From assembly GCF_900184935.1 (NCBI RefSeq), contig NZ_FXYE01000001.1, forward strand, positions 620,001 through 684,000: a stretch of 64,000 bases of DNA. The letters run 5' to 3'. Under the pieces are notes generated by a model that saw only the letters and a list, made by a program, of their open reading frames with translations, searched no databases and was not told where the DNA came from. Within the stretch, counting starts at the first letter, position 1; every line of letters starts with the position of its first letter. Of this stretch, positions 44,092 to 52,540 are shown one piece after another. Made by a program: the position numbers and the translations under genes. The DNA comes from Actibacterium lipolyticum (GTDB lineage: Bacteria > Pseudomonadota > Alphaproteobacteria > Rhodobacterales > Rhodobacteraceae).

Positions 44092-44723
44092 TTATATCTC
44101 AATAGCTTCTGCGATTGCCAACGCATCTTCAAGTTCAACGCCTAAGTAACGAACAGTGCTGTCCATTTTTGTATGCCCCAACAGCAGCTGAACGGCACGC
44201 AGGTTGCCCGTCTTCTTATAGATCTGGGTGGCCTTCGTGCGTCGCATCGAATGAGTGCCATAGGCGGTCACTTCCAAACCGATGGATGATACCAATCCCG
44301 CACGATTCGTGCATATTGGCGTGTCGAGATGTGAAGCCGCTCGTGAAAACGCCCAGGCCAGAGATATTCGGATCCGACCATCAATTCGTCGTTCATCCAT
44401 TTCTCGACGGAAGCGCGTGTACCTTCAGATATCTCAAACCGGACTGGTTTCTGCGTCTTGCTCTGCAGCATGGAAGCGCGCTCTTTGATCTGACCAGACG
44501 CCATAACGTCAACGACTTTCATCTTCACAAGATCACAGCCGCGAAGCTTACTGTCGATCGCCATGTTAAACAGAGCGAGATCGCGATGATTCTCGGCCAG
44601 TTCAAGTCGAACTCGGATCGCCCAAACGTGCTTTGGCTTGAGCGGTCGTTTCTGGCCGACAATGCGCCCCTTGTTCCAGGCTGGTCGCAGGGCGCGAATT
44701 GCAGGTAGGTTTGGTGTTTCCAT
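44092..44723 (-). pseudogene. tyrosine recombinase/integrase with one frameshift
   Basis: Two overlapping reading frames together make one small integrase of about 205 residues. The first (from the ATG at 44723) runs METPNLPAIRAL... through IDSKLRGCDLVKMKV, containing the first catalytic arginine, to TRQYARIVRDW. The second continues VSSIGLEVTAYGTHSMRRTKATQI (HxxR) and LLGHTKMDSTVRYLG with the nucleophilic tyrosine, ending at 44092. The switch falls around 44280-44290. All catalytic residues are still recognisable, so the frameshift is recent. It sits near the right border of the accessory region. Confidence 0.85.
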
Positions 44724-44900
44724 GACTGATCCTCCGGTCCGCCATGCCCTCCTCAAACGATAACCCAATGCTGACAGCTTAGCTTAGCATCAAATACCAA
44801 ATTTCTCTTAGTTGCCAGTTTGGGCCTTACCGCTCGGTCCGTTTCCTAAAAATTAACTGCAAATTGAAAGGATAAGGCCAACTTCGTTCAGAGGCTGGTC

Positions 44901-46532
44901 ATGGCGCTTGATACACCTTTTGTCCGCTTCGTTCGGTCTGGCGGCAAATCAGAATTTACGGTCAGTCTCGACCGATTGAACCGTGCCCCAGAGAGGAAGG
45001 ATGCATCCTTCAATCTGGCACCGTATTTACAGAGATTTCTGGAGCTTCTGGAAGACGCTGACGCGGGCAATGCCGCGTTCCTGTCTGAAAGTCTTGGCGA
45101 CGCAGATGGTTATAACTCCGGACCTTTGAAGCAGCGCATTTTTGATGAATTTGAGGCCCGCCTTACCGTGACGCAGGCCGTTTATGAGCGTGAAGGTCAT
45201 GACAGAGCCGGGATATTATCTTTGATTGAAGTGGACATCCAAGCGAATGAAGCCTGGTTGTTGCGGCGATTTGAGAACGAACTGAACGAGGCGCGGCAAC
45301 GGGCAGCGGGTGTCACGCATTACATCTGGCGATCTGCTGACGATTCAAAGGTCCGGTCTAGCCATGCCGAGCGGGATGACCGTGTATTTCCATGGGATCA
45401 CGGCTTTCCGGATGGGTTGCCGGGTGAAGCGCACAACTGTCGGTGCTATGCGGAACCGGCCATTCTCAATGGACAGACCATTCTGACAGGTCGCCCCGTT
45501 TCGCCGGACTTGGCGGATCGCATCTCAGATGCACAAGGCAGAGGTCTCGCACGCGCCGGTGAGGACGCGCTGGTTAGCACGGTCACTGGCATCTACGATG
45601 TGCTCCGTTTTTCCTATCTCGGATATCGGCGTCTGTTCGGTGTCATCACGGATGAGGAAGAACAGGAACGGCTGACCGCGCGGCAGAATATCCTTGATGC
45701 ACTGGAACGATTGGCGGAGCTGGATCGTGAGACGGCCGAGCAAATCGCCGAGGAGGCGGCTTCCTATTTCGAGGCGCAGCACGCAGAGCTCCGCTTGCTT
45801 GACCTTGAATACCGCCTAGGCCTGACCAGTGAAGAAGCCTTGCTGCGCGCCTATGAAGACGTGGCTTACCTCGATGCGTCGGTTCTTCTTGGTGGAACGG
45901 CCTTCACGGCGGGTGCGGCAAAGCTGGGGATCAATCTGACTCGTCTGCGTCCGACAGCAGCTCTGAACGCTCTACGTGCTGGTCGCAATCGGTTTGACGA
46001 TATGATCAATACGCGTCGCCGCGAGGTCGATACGCTGGTTGCGAGCCGTTTTGCAGATCTGGAGGCTCAGGGACACGGGCCACAACGGCATGAAGGAGCG
46101 GTAACACGCCAGATGCTGGAGGATCGGGTTCTGCGTGGCATTGACCCAATGACCGGCACTACGACAGATGGGGTCACCGGAGGGACACACAATACGGTCC
46201 GAACCGCGACCCGAATAACCAACGAAGCAGACTTTGTAGCGGCGGAAGCCCAAATTCGCAGGTCACCTGACTACCGTGCGGCACGTGATGAGGCGATGTC
46301 GAGGTTAGGATTGCGGACAAGAACGACCTTTGAGGTATCGTTGCCGATTGAAGATGTTCTTGGGCGAGATTTCCATAACGCTGTGGAGGGAATCCGTCGC
46401 CTAGGTAGTGTTAAAAATCCAACGGGAATACAGACGGTTGATTTTGGTAGTGGTACAGTCACTGCTGTATATGAGCTTTTGCATACGGGCGAGCCTTCTT
46501 TGGTCACGTTGTTCCCGACAGGAGTTAGATGA
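44901..46532 (+). CDS. phage MuF head-protein domain fused to a C-terminal toxin-like region (polymorphic toxin)
   Basis: A 543-residue protein. Residues 135-185 carry the phage Mu F-like minor head protein motif: YIWRSADDSKVRSSHAERDD ... PGEAHNCRC. A long helical middle (200-400) contains two hydrophobic stretches near 325-345. The last 130 residues form a distinct domain: GGTHNTVRTATRITNEADF, then TTFEVSLPIEDV and a final YELLHTGEPSLVTLFPTG. The ending is reminiscent of BECR-fold RNase toxins of CdiA-CT type, but this is only a resemblance. MuF-toxin fusions are a known phage-borne toxin class. It overlaps the next gene by four bases. Confidence 0.8.
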   Translation: MALDTPFVRFVRSGGKSEFTVSLDRLNRAPERKDASFNLAPYLQRFLELLEDADAGNAAFLSESLGDADGYNSGPLKQRIFDEFEARLTVTQAVYEREGHDRAGILSLIEVDIQANEAWLLRRFENELNEARQRAAGVTHYIWRSADDSKVRSSHAERDDRVFPWDHGFPDGLPGEAHNCRCYAEPAILNGQTILTGRPVSPDLADRISDAQGRGLARAGEDALVSTVTGIYDVLRFSYLGYRRLFGVITDEEEQERLTARQNILDALERLAELDRETAEQIAEEAASYFEAQHAELRLLDLEYRLGLTSEEALLRAYEDVAYLDASVLLGGTAFTAGAAKLGINLTRLRPTAALNALRAGRNRFDDMINTRRREVDTLVASRFADLEAQGHGPQRHEGAVTRQMLEDRVLRGIDPMTGTTTDGVTGGTHNTVRTATRITNEADFVAAEAQIRRSPDYRAARDEAMSRLGLRTRTTFEVSLPIEDVLGRDFHNAVEGIRRLGSVKNPTGIQTVDFGSGTVTAVYELLHTGEPSLVTLFPTGVR

Positions 46533-46807
46533 TGGTCGATCTTCGAACCCAGGCATGGCTGGATGATATGTTCATCTATGGCGGAGGCAACGTGTATGGT
46601 CCCCCACAGTTAAAAGAGGAGATCGACGCGCGCGGTGAGTGGGCCGAGCGCTTCCGTTCAAATTTTGATCATGTCCTGGCCAAAAGAGAGCTTACGGCTT
46701 TGGAATATGAGGATCGCACAGAGATCAGCTTTGATACCGATGTTGAGTTTTATGATTATCTCGCAAAGCTTCATCATTTTCTTTTCTCGGATGGCCCGAT
46801 GCCTTGA
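46529..46807 (+). CDS. candidate immunity protein for the MuF-type toxin
   Basis: A small acidic protein of 92 residues (91 from the second ATG at 46532). AGGAG lies four to seven bases upstream, inside the end of the toxin gene. The start overlaps the toxin stop (ATGATG over TGA). It has the size, acidity and position of polymorphic-toxin immunity proteins, with a DVEFYDYLAKLHHFLFSDG segment that recalls CdiI-type immunity families. Function is inferred from context. Confidence 0.7.
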   Translation: MMVDLRTQAWLDDMFIYGGGNVYGPPQLKEEIDARGEWAERFRSNFDHVLAKRELTALEYEDRTEISFDTDVEFYDYLAKLHHFLFSDGPMP

Positions 46808-46944
46808 TGGGTTGGTAGGGCAATTGTCCACGCGCCCGACATGTCTCGGACGATGACAAACCTGCCGTCAACGAGCTTTGTTAAGGTGTCGAAACCCTGC
46901 GAGAAAGTACATTTTGTCCCCGTAGTGGCTCGAATTTGGGTCCA

Positions 46945-47045
46945 AAGCGGTTGGCCTAAGCGAATGTCGGCATTGCGGGCTGCGATCGCAGCATCCGGCA
47001 TTGGCGCTGAGAGTCCGCTATGGGCCGGAACGGTGACACTCTAGG
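46945..47045. repeat. dispersed repeat copy at the right border of the accessory region
   Basis: At 46958-46995 the words GCGAATGTC, GGCATTGCGGGCTGC and GATCGCAGCATC appear in the clearest form in the window, followed by GGGCCGG. The aldehyde dehydrogenase gene (core) begins a few bases further on, so the repeat sits right at the border. Confidence 0.6.
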
Positions 47046-47067
47046 GCCCCCTTAACCGACCCACTCC

Positions 47068-49428
47068 TCACTCCCCATACGGCACCCAGATGTTCTTCAC
47101 CTCGGTGGCGGCGCGCAGGAATTCGCGGCCTTCGCCTTCGGCTGTCATCCAATCGCGGGTGCGGGCGTGGTTGACCCATGTGCGTTTCAGGTTGCCGGCC
47201 GCGCCCTTTTCGATCACCGCCGATACATCGCTTGAGGAAAAGGACCACACCGCGTCCACATCCAGATGGCCCGCCAGCGTTGGCGCCAGTTCCGCGTGGT
47301 TGCCTGTGATGATGTTCACCACGCCCGCCGGCACGTCCGAAGTTTCAAGCACTTGGTAGAAATCCGTCGCGGCCAAGGGGAACGGCTCGCTCGCCGTCAA
47401 AACGCAGGTGTTGCCCATCGCAATGGCGGGCGCCATGACCGACACAAGGCCCAGCAGGGGCGCATCATCGGGGCAAAGCGCGCCGATTACGCCCACGGGT
47501 TCGTGCATTGCCAGCGCGACACCGCGAATGGGCACCGAATGCGCGGCCCCGTCGTATTTGTCCGCCCATGCGGCATAGGTGAATAGGCGGGCGATTGCGG
47601 TTTCCACCTCTGCCTGTGCGGTTTTGGCGTGCACGCCGGTCAGGCTGCGCAGGCGTTCGGTGAATTCAGCCGAACGCGCCGAAAGGTTCTCTGCGATATA
47701 ATAGAGGATCTGCGCGCGCAGGTGGCCGGTCGTCTTGGCCCAGCCAGCGGCTTTGTGCGCGGCCTCTACGGCGTTGCGAATGTCTTTGCGGCTGCCCAAC
47801 CCTGCATGGCCCAGCAAACGACCCCGCGCGCCATAAATCGGGCGGGAATAGCCGCTGTCAGGGCGGGCCTGTTTGCCGCCGATGTACAGTTTGGCGGTGC
47901 GGTCCAGCGGGTCTGCGACGTCAAGCTCTTCTGGTTTTGCTTCTGCGGTGATGGGCTTAAGCGGCTTGGTGATGCGCGCAGGCTTTAGATAAGCGTGGAT
48001 GCCTTCCCAACCGCCTTCGCGCCCAAACCCGCTTTCGCGCATGCCGCCGAACCCGGCAGCGGCGTCAAACAGGTTGGTGGCGTTGACCCAAACCACGCCC
48101 GCGACCAGCTTGGGCGCGATGTCGAGCGCAAGGTTCACGTTTTCCGTCCACACACTGGCGGCAAGGCCGTAGCGGGTGTTGTTGGCCAGTTGCACAGCCT
48201 CGGCCGGGGTGCGGAAGGTGCAGCCGACAAGCACGGGGCCAAAGATTTCTTCCTGCATCAGCTTGGCCGCGGGGGACAGGCCGGTGATCAGGGTGGGGGG
48301 GTAATAACAGCCCTGTTCGGGGATGGCGCACTTGGCTTGGTAAACCTCTCCCTCTGCGCCGCCTTCGGTGACAAGCTGGGTGATTGTTTCAAGCTGAACA
48401 GGGTCCACAACCGCGCCAACGTCGATACATTTGTCCAGCGGGTTGCCAAGGCGCAAACCGTCCATCCGGGTCTTCAGCTTGGCATAGAACCGATCGGCGA
48501 TCCCTTCCTGAACCAACAGCCGCGAACCCGCACAGCAGACCTGACCTTGGTTGAACCAAATCGCATCCACCAAGCCTTCGATCGCGCTGTCGATGTCGGC
48601 ATCTTCGAACACGATATAGGGGGATTTCCCGCCCAGCTCTAACGTCAGGGATTTGCCGCTTCCGGCGGTCGCTTCGCGGATCTTGCGGCCCACCTCGGTC
48701 GAGCCGGTAAAGGCGATCTTGTCGATGCCGGAGTGGTTGACGATCAATTCACCCGCAGCGCCATCGCCGGTGACGATGTTCACCACGCCTTTAGGCAGGC
48801 CCGCCTCGCGGCAGATGTCGGCAAACCGCAGGGCCGTCAGCGATGTGTATTCGGCAGGCTTCAGAACCACGGTGTTGCCCGCAGCCAGCGCAGGCGCGAC
48901 CTTCCACGCCAGCATCAGCAGGGGGAAGTTCCACGGAATGATCTGACCACAGACGCCAAGGGGTTCGTGCCCGGGCAGCTCTGCCTCCATCAATTGGGCA
49001 AGGCCGGCGTGGTAATAGAAATGGCGCTGCACCAGCGGGATGTCGATATCGCGGCTTTCGCGGATCGGTTTGCCGTTGTCCAGCGTTTCCAGAACCGCAA
49101 ACAGGCGGGCGTGTTTCTGAACCAAACGGGCCAGCGCATAAAGGTATTTCGCGCGGGCATGGCCGGGCAGCTTGCCCCATTTGGCTTGTGCTTTACGCGC
49201 GGCGGCGACGGCAGCATCCACATCGTCAGGGGTCGCTTGTGACAGGGTGGCCAGCACCTCTTCGGTGGCGGGGTTGCGGCTTTCGAAGCCGTCGGTGGGG
49301 CTTGTGAACTTGCCATCAATGAAATGGCCGAACCGATCACCGCCATCCACCAGCCACGCCAATGCCTCGGCCGCGCCTTCGGGGGCAGGGCCGTAATCCA
49401 TGGTTTCGAAAATTTCGGATACGTTCAT
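47068..49428 (-). CDS. tandem-domain aldehyde dehydrogenase family protein
   Basis: A 786-residue protein, about 300 residues longer than a normal aldehyde dehydrogenase. Residues 1-490 form a complete domain: PWNFPLLM, a TGSTEVGR segment, the ELGGKSP glutamate motif, and FNQGQVCCAGSRLL with the catalytic cysteine near residue 300. Residues 520-786 repeat the NAD-binding half (PDDAPLLGLVSVMAPAIAMGN, PAGVVNIITG) but lack a cysteine motif, so this part is probably structural. It lies four bases downstream of deoC on the same strand, suggesting joint action on deoxyribose-derived acetaldehyde. Confidence 0.92.
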   Translation of the reverse strand: MNVSEIFETMDYGPAPEGAAEALAWLVDGGDRFGHFIDGKFTSPTDGFESRNPATEEVLATLSQATPDDVDAAVAAARKAQAKWGKLPGHARAKYLYALARLVQKHARLFAVLETLDNGKPIRESRDIDIPLVQRHFYYHAGLAQLMEAELPGHEPLGVCGQIIPWNFPLLMLAWKVAPALAAGNTVVLKPAEYTSLTALRFADICREAGLPKGVVNIVTGDGAAGELIVNHSGIDKIAFTGSTEVGRKIREATAGSGKSLTLELGGKSPYIVFEDADIDSAIEGLVDAIWFNQGQVCCAGSRLLVQEGIADRFYAKLKTRMDGLRLGNPLDKCIDVGAVVDPVQLETITQLVTEGGAEGEVYQAKCAIPEQGCYYPPTLITGLSPAAKLMQEEIFGPVLVGCTFRTPAEAVQLANNTRYGLAASVWTENVNLALDIAPKLVAGVVWVNATNLFDAAAGFGGMRESGFGREGGWEGIHAYLKPARITKPLKPITAEAKPEELDVADPLDRTAKLYIGGKQARPDSGYSRPIYGARGRLLGHAGLGSRKDIRNAVEAAHKAAGWAKTTGHLRAQILYYIAENLSARSAEFTERLRSLTGVHAKTAQAEVETAIARLFTYAAWADKYDGAAHSVPIRGVALAMHEPVGVIGALCPDDAPLLGLVSVMAPAIAMGNTCVLTASEPFPLAATDFYQVLETSDVPAGVVNIITGNHAELAPTLAGHLDVDAVWSFSSSDVSAVIEKGAAGNLKRTWVNHARTRDWMTAEGEGREFLRAATEVKNIWVPYGE

Positions 49429-49432
49429 CGTC

Positions 49433-50440
49433 TTATCCCATCGGGTGGCGGTAAGAGGCCGAATACTGGCCCGTCACGTGGTGTTCCAACTGGCGCTCAA
49501 TATCGCCCAACAGGGACGAGGCACCAAACCGGAACAAATCGGGCTGAAGCCATCGGTTGCCCAGCTCGTCCTTCAGCAGCGCGATATAGTTCAGGGCGTC
49601 CTTGGCCTTGGAAATACCGCCCGCCGGTTTGTACCCGACCCGGTGGCCGGTGCGTTCGTGATAGTCACGGATGGCGCGGATCATCGTTAGGGTCACAGGC
49701 AGCGTGGCATTCACGCTTTCCTTCCCGGTCGAGGTCTTGATGAAATCCGCCCCGGCCATCATGCACACAAGCGACGCACGGGCGACATTGCGCAACGTAC
49801 CCAATTCGCCGGTCGCCAGAATGGCCTTCACATGGGCTTCGCCACAGGCGTCGCGGAACTCTTTCATCTCGTCATACAGAGCCTGCCAGTTACCGGTCAG
49901 CACGTGGCGGCGGGAAATGACGATGTCGATCTCTTCGGCACCGGCCTTCACGCTTTCGCGGATTTCCTGAACACGCAGGTGAAAGGGCGACAGGCCAGCG
50001 GGAAACCCGGTGGAAACGGCGGCAACGGGAATGCCCGTGCCTTCTAACGCTTCGACGGCGGGCTTGATCATTTCGTGGTACACGCAGACCGCACCGGTGT
50101 GGATCGGCCCCATGCCAAGCGCATCAAGAATATCGGCGCGCACGGGCTGGCGGGCTTTTGCGCACAGGCGCCGCACACGGCCGTCCGTGTCGTCGCCCGA
50201 CAGCGTCGTCAGGTCGATCAACGTGACCGCCTTCAACAGCCACGCGGCCTGAAACTCTTTCTTCACCGACCGGCGGCCGGGCAGGGTGGCGCAGCGCCGC
50301 TCAATGGCCGAGGTGTTGGCCTGAACGCCTTTGACCCAGTCCATGTCCAGTTCCATCCCCGGATTGCGGGCATGGCTGACCTGCGGCAAAGCAGCGTCGT
50401 CAGAGCGTGCTTGCGTTATCGTTTGCGGGTTGGTTTGCAC
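49433..50440 (-). CDS. deoC: deoxyribose-phosphate aldolase
   Basis: DeoC splits 2-deoxyribose 5-phosphate into acetaldehyde and glyceraldehyde 3-phosphate. The 335-residue protein has the class I aldolase lysines in HVKAILATGELG and GADFIKTSTGKE (Schiff base), and the KPAGGIS segment. I start at the GTG 50440 because a near-perfect GGGAGG lies nine bases before it; an ATG at 50461 would put that site inside the gene. The aldehyde dehydrogenase just downstream could oxidise the acetaldehyde formed. The extra N-terminal tail (about 60 residues) is typical of the longer subfamily. Confidence 0.94.
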   Translation of the reverse strand: MQTNPQTITQARSDDAALPQVSHARNPGMELDMDWVKGVQANTSAIERRCATLPGRRSVKKEFQAAWLLKAVTLIDLTTLSGDDTDGRVRRLCAKARQPVRADILDALGMGPIHTGAVCVYHEMIKPAVEALEGTGIPVAAVSTGFPAGLSPFHLRVQEIRESVKAGAEEIDIVISRRHVLTGNWQALYDEMKEFRDACGEAHVKAILATGELGTLRNVARASLVCMMAGADFIKTSTGKESVNATLPVTLTMIRAIRDYHERTGHRVGYKPAGGISKAKDALNYIALLKDELGNRWLQPDLFRFGASSLLGDIERQLEHHVTGQYSASYRHPMG

Positions 50441-50782
50441 TGGTGATTGCCTCCCATCCATTGCGTTTTCAAAGGTCGCACGAGGGCGCAGAATTGGCAA
50501 GCCGGGGCGCGGGCTTCGCGGCAAGTGACGCTGGGTGCGCCGCATCTAAAAACCCGCCCCGATGACATTTCTGTGAACTTGACGCAAAAGTCAGGATGTC
50601 CTGACTGCCCCAACGCCGCAGAGCAGCGTAGCATTCAACCCATCGAGGAATTTACCCTCGGACGGTGCAAACGCACAGACAATCGCACATCTGATTTCGA
50701 CAAAAACACCGGCCAATTTTTGACGCCGCGTGGCCAAACGCACCGAGTTTTTTGACCGAAACACATTTCTTAGGAACACGTT

Positions 50783-51856
50783 ATGTTTGTATTCATTTCT
50801 CAAAAAGCCAGCCAACACTGGCGAAGTCCATGGTTGCTGGCTGGGTTGGTTGGCCTGTTCGCAACCTCGCTTCATGCGCACGAAGCGTGGCTTTTAACCC
50901 CGGAAGAGATCGAGGCCCTGGCAGCAGAGCCAATGCCAGAACTGTTCGCCAGCCGCCTTTGGCTGGGCTTGGCTGCCGTGATCGGCTGCGCTGTCACCGC
51001 GATAGCCCTGGTCGGCGAAGACATCCTGCGCCCGCTAGAGGCACGCCTTGCCGCGCCCCTTGTCGCCATTTCGATGACGGTTGGTCCGCTTTTGTTGCGG
51101 ATCGGTACGGCCGTCATGCTTGGGCTTGCCGCGCTGGGTGGCCTGCCGCGCCACGGCGTTGCCCATTGGGCAGAGCCCACCTTTCTGGTCCCGGATATGC
51201 AGCTTTCGCTTTTGGCGGGCTGGGGGTGGCTTGCCCCACTGCAAATGGTCGTGGCCTTCTTCCTTTTGCTGGGTTTCATGACGCGGTTCGCGGGGTTGGC
51301 GCTTGTCCTGTTGTCCGCTGTCGGGATCGCCCTGTTTGGGCCGACCTTCCTGTCCTACACCCCCCACTTTGCCGCGCCCGGCGTGATGCTGGCGCTGATG
51401 GGTGGCGGCGCGGCGTCTGTTGACCGCTTAATGGGTACTGGAAGCATCCTTCGCCCGACGCCCGGCGTGGCGCAGATGGGCTGGCGCGTGGCGCAGATCC
51501 TTGTTGGTGCCGGGTTCGTCTATCTGGCGGTGGCCTATAAGCTTACTCAGCCGACGCTGCTGATGGCGATTTTGGAACATGGCAGAATGCCCACGATGGG
51601 CCTGTCTTACGCGCTGATCGCGCTGGTGATGACAGGCGTTGAAATCATTTGCGGCCTTTTGCTGATGATGGGGCGGCTGATGCGCCCGGTTGCCGTTGTC
51701 ATCGTTGGGGCGATCACCTTCCTTGCCGTGGTGCTGAACGAAACGCCGCTGTTTCACGCCAACCTTTATGGCGCGATGCTGTTGCTGGCGATGACGGGGC
51801 GGATGTTCCCACAGCGCCCGGCCCGTGCGCAGGTTATCTGGGGGGCGACGGCATGA
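50783..51856 (+). CDS. DoxX-like polytopic membrane protein
   Basis: A 357-residue protein with an N-terminal signal/anchor (residues 15-33, ending HAHEAW) and about eight to nine membrane helices. The segments LLAGWGWLAPLQMVVAFFLLLGF and LIALVMTGVEIICGLLLMMGRLMRP fit the DoxX/SURF4-like superfamily. It overlaps the next gene by four bases (ATGA), so the two work together. Substrate and reaction are unknown; the HAHEAW start recalls periplasmic copper- or nickel-related membrane proteins, which is only a hint. Confidence 0.85.
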   Translation: MFVFISQKASQHWRSPWLLAGLVGLFATSLHAHEAWLLTPEEIEALAAEPMPELFASRLWLGLAAVIGCAVTAIALVGEDILRPLEARLAAPLVAISMTVGPLLLRIGTAVMLGLAALGGLPRHGVAHWAEPTFLVPDMQLSLLAGWGWLAPLQMVVAFFLLLGFMTRFAGLALVLLSAVGIALFGPTFLSYTPHFAAPGVMLALMGGGAASVDRLMGTGSILRPTPGVAQMGWRVAQILVGAGFVYLAVAYKLTQPTLLMAILEHGRMPTMGLSYALIALVMTGVEIICGLLLMMGRLMRPVAVVIVGAITFLAVVLNETPLFHANLYGAMLLLAMTGRMFPQRPARAQVIWGATA

Positions 51857-52296
51857 CGTTCGATCGCCTCGCAGCGCCGCTTGCCATGGCGCTTTGCCTG
51901 TCGGCCTTTGCGCTGTTCGTCCCCCAGATCAATGCGGGGGGCGGGCCGCCACGGTCGGTCTTTCTTCAATTGCCAGACGAAGCGCCAACCCCTGACGTAC
52001 AACTGACCGCCGTGCCAGCCAAAGACGGCGAATGGTTCGTAACGATCACGGCGTCGGATTTTCGCTTTACCACGCTTTGCCTGCCCGAAGCAGAGCCCGT
52101 GCCGCTGGGCCATGCGCATATCATCGTCGATGGGCAAAAGGTCGCGTCCGCCTATCATCCGGTTGTTAAATTGGGTGTTCTTGCCCCGGGCCAAAGACAC
52201 ATACAGGCGGTTCTGCGCGGCCAAGACCATCGCGCGCTGCTGGGCCGCCAAGGTATGATCAAGGCTGACATCTTTGTAACCGTGCCAAAGGCCTAG
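51853..52296 (+). CDS. exported or membrane-anchored hypothetical protein
   Basis: A 147-residue protein with an N-terminal hydrophobic segment (about residues 8-28) acting as signal or anchor. A beta-rich domain follows (WFVTITASDFRFTTLC, GHAHIIVDGQKVASAYHPVVKLGVLAPGQRHIQAVL), which looks like a small immunoglobulin-like or cupredoxin-type sandwich. It is translationally coupled to the DoxX-like gene. A strong terminator follows at 52303. Confidence 0.82.
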   Translation: MTFDRLAAPLAMALCLSAFALFVPQINAGGGPPRSVFLQLPDEAPTPDVQLTAVPAKDGEWFVTITASDFRFTTLCLPEAEPVPLGHAHIIVDGQKVASAYHPVVKLGVLAPGQRHIQAVLRGQDHRALLGRQGMIKADIFVTVPKA

Positions 52297-52302
52297 CCAC
52301 TG

Positions 52303-52329
52303 AAAACGCCCCGTCTTAGGGGCGTTTTT
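52303..52329 (+). terminator. rho-independent terminator
   Basis: AAAACGCCCC and GGGGCGTTTT form a ten-pair stem across a six-base loop, ending in a T-run. It closes the DoxX-like operon. Confidence 0.92.
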
Positions 52330-52540
52330 CGTCTGGCGCACACCGCCACTAGACACATCCGTGCAATCCCGTTATCCCACCAGCATGATCAAGCAGCTTC
52401 ATATCGCCTCTTTGCGACGCCGACGTTTCTAACGTTCCGCGCCTGATCTTTCGTGCTTTGCACGTAACCTTCCTTCAAATCGTTGACTTGCCTCCGTGCC
52501 TTTGGCACCAATCGGGCTTCCATTCGTAAGGACTCTCTCC

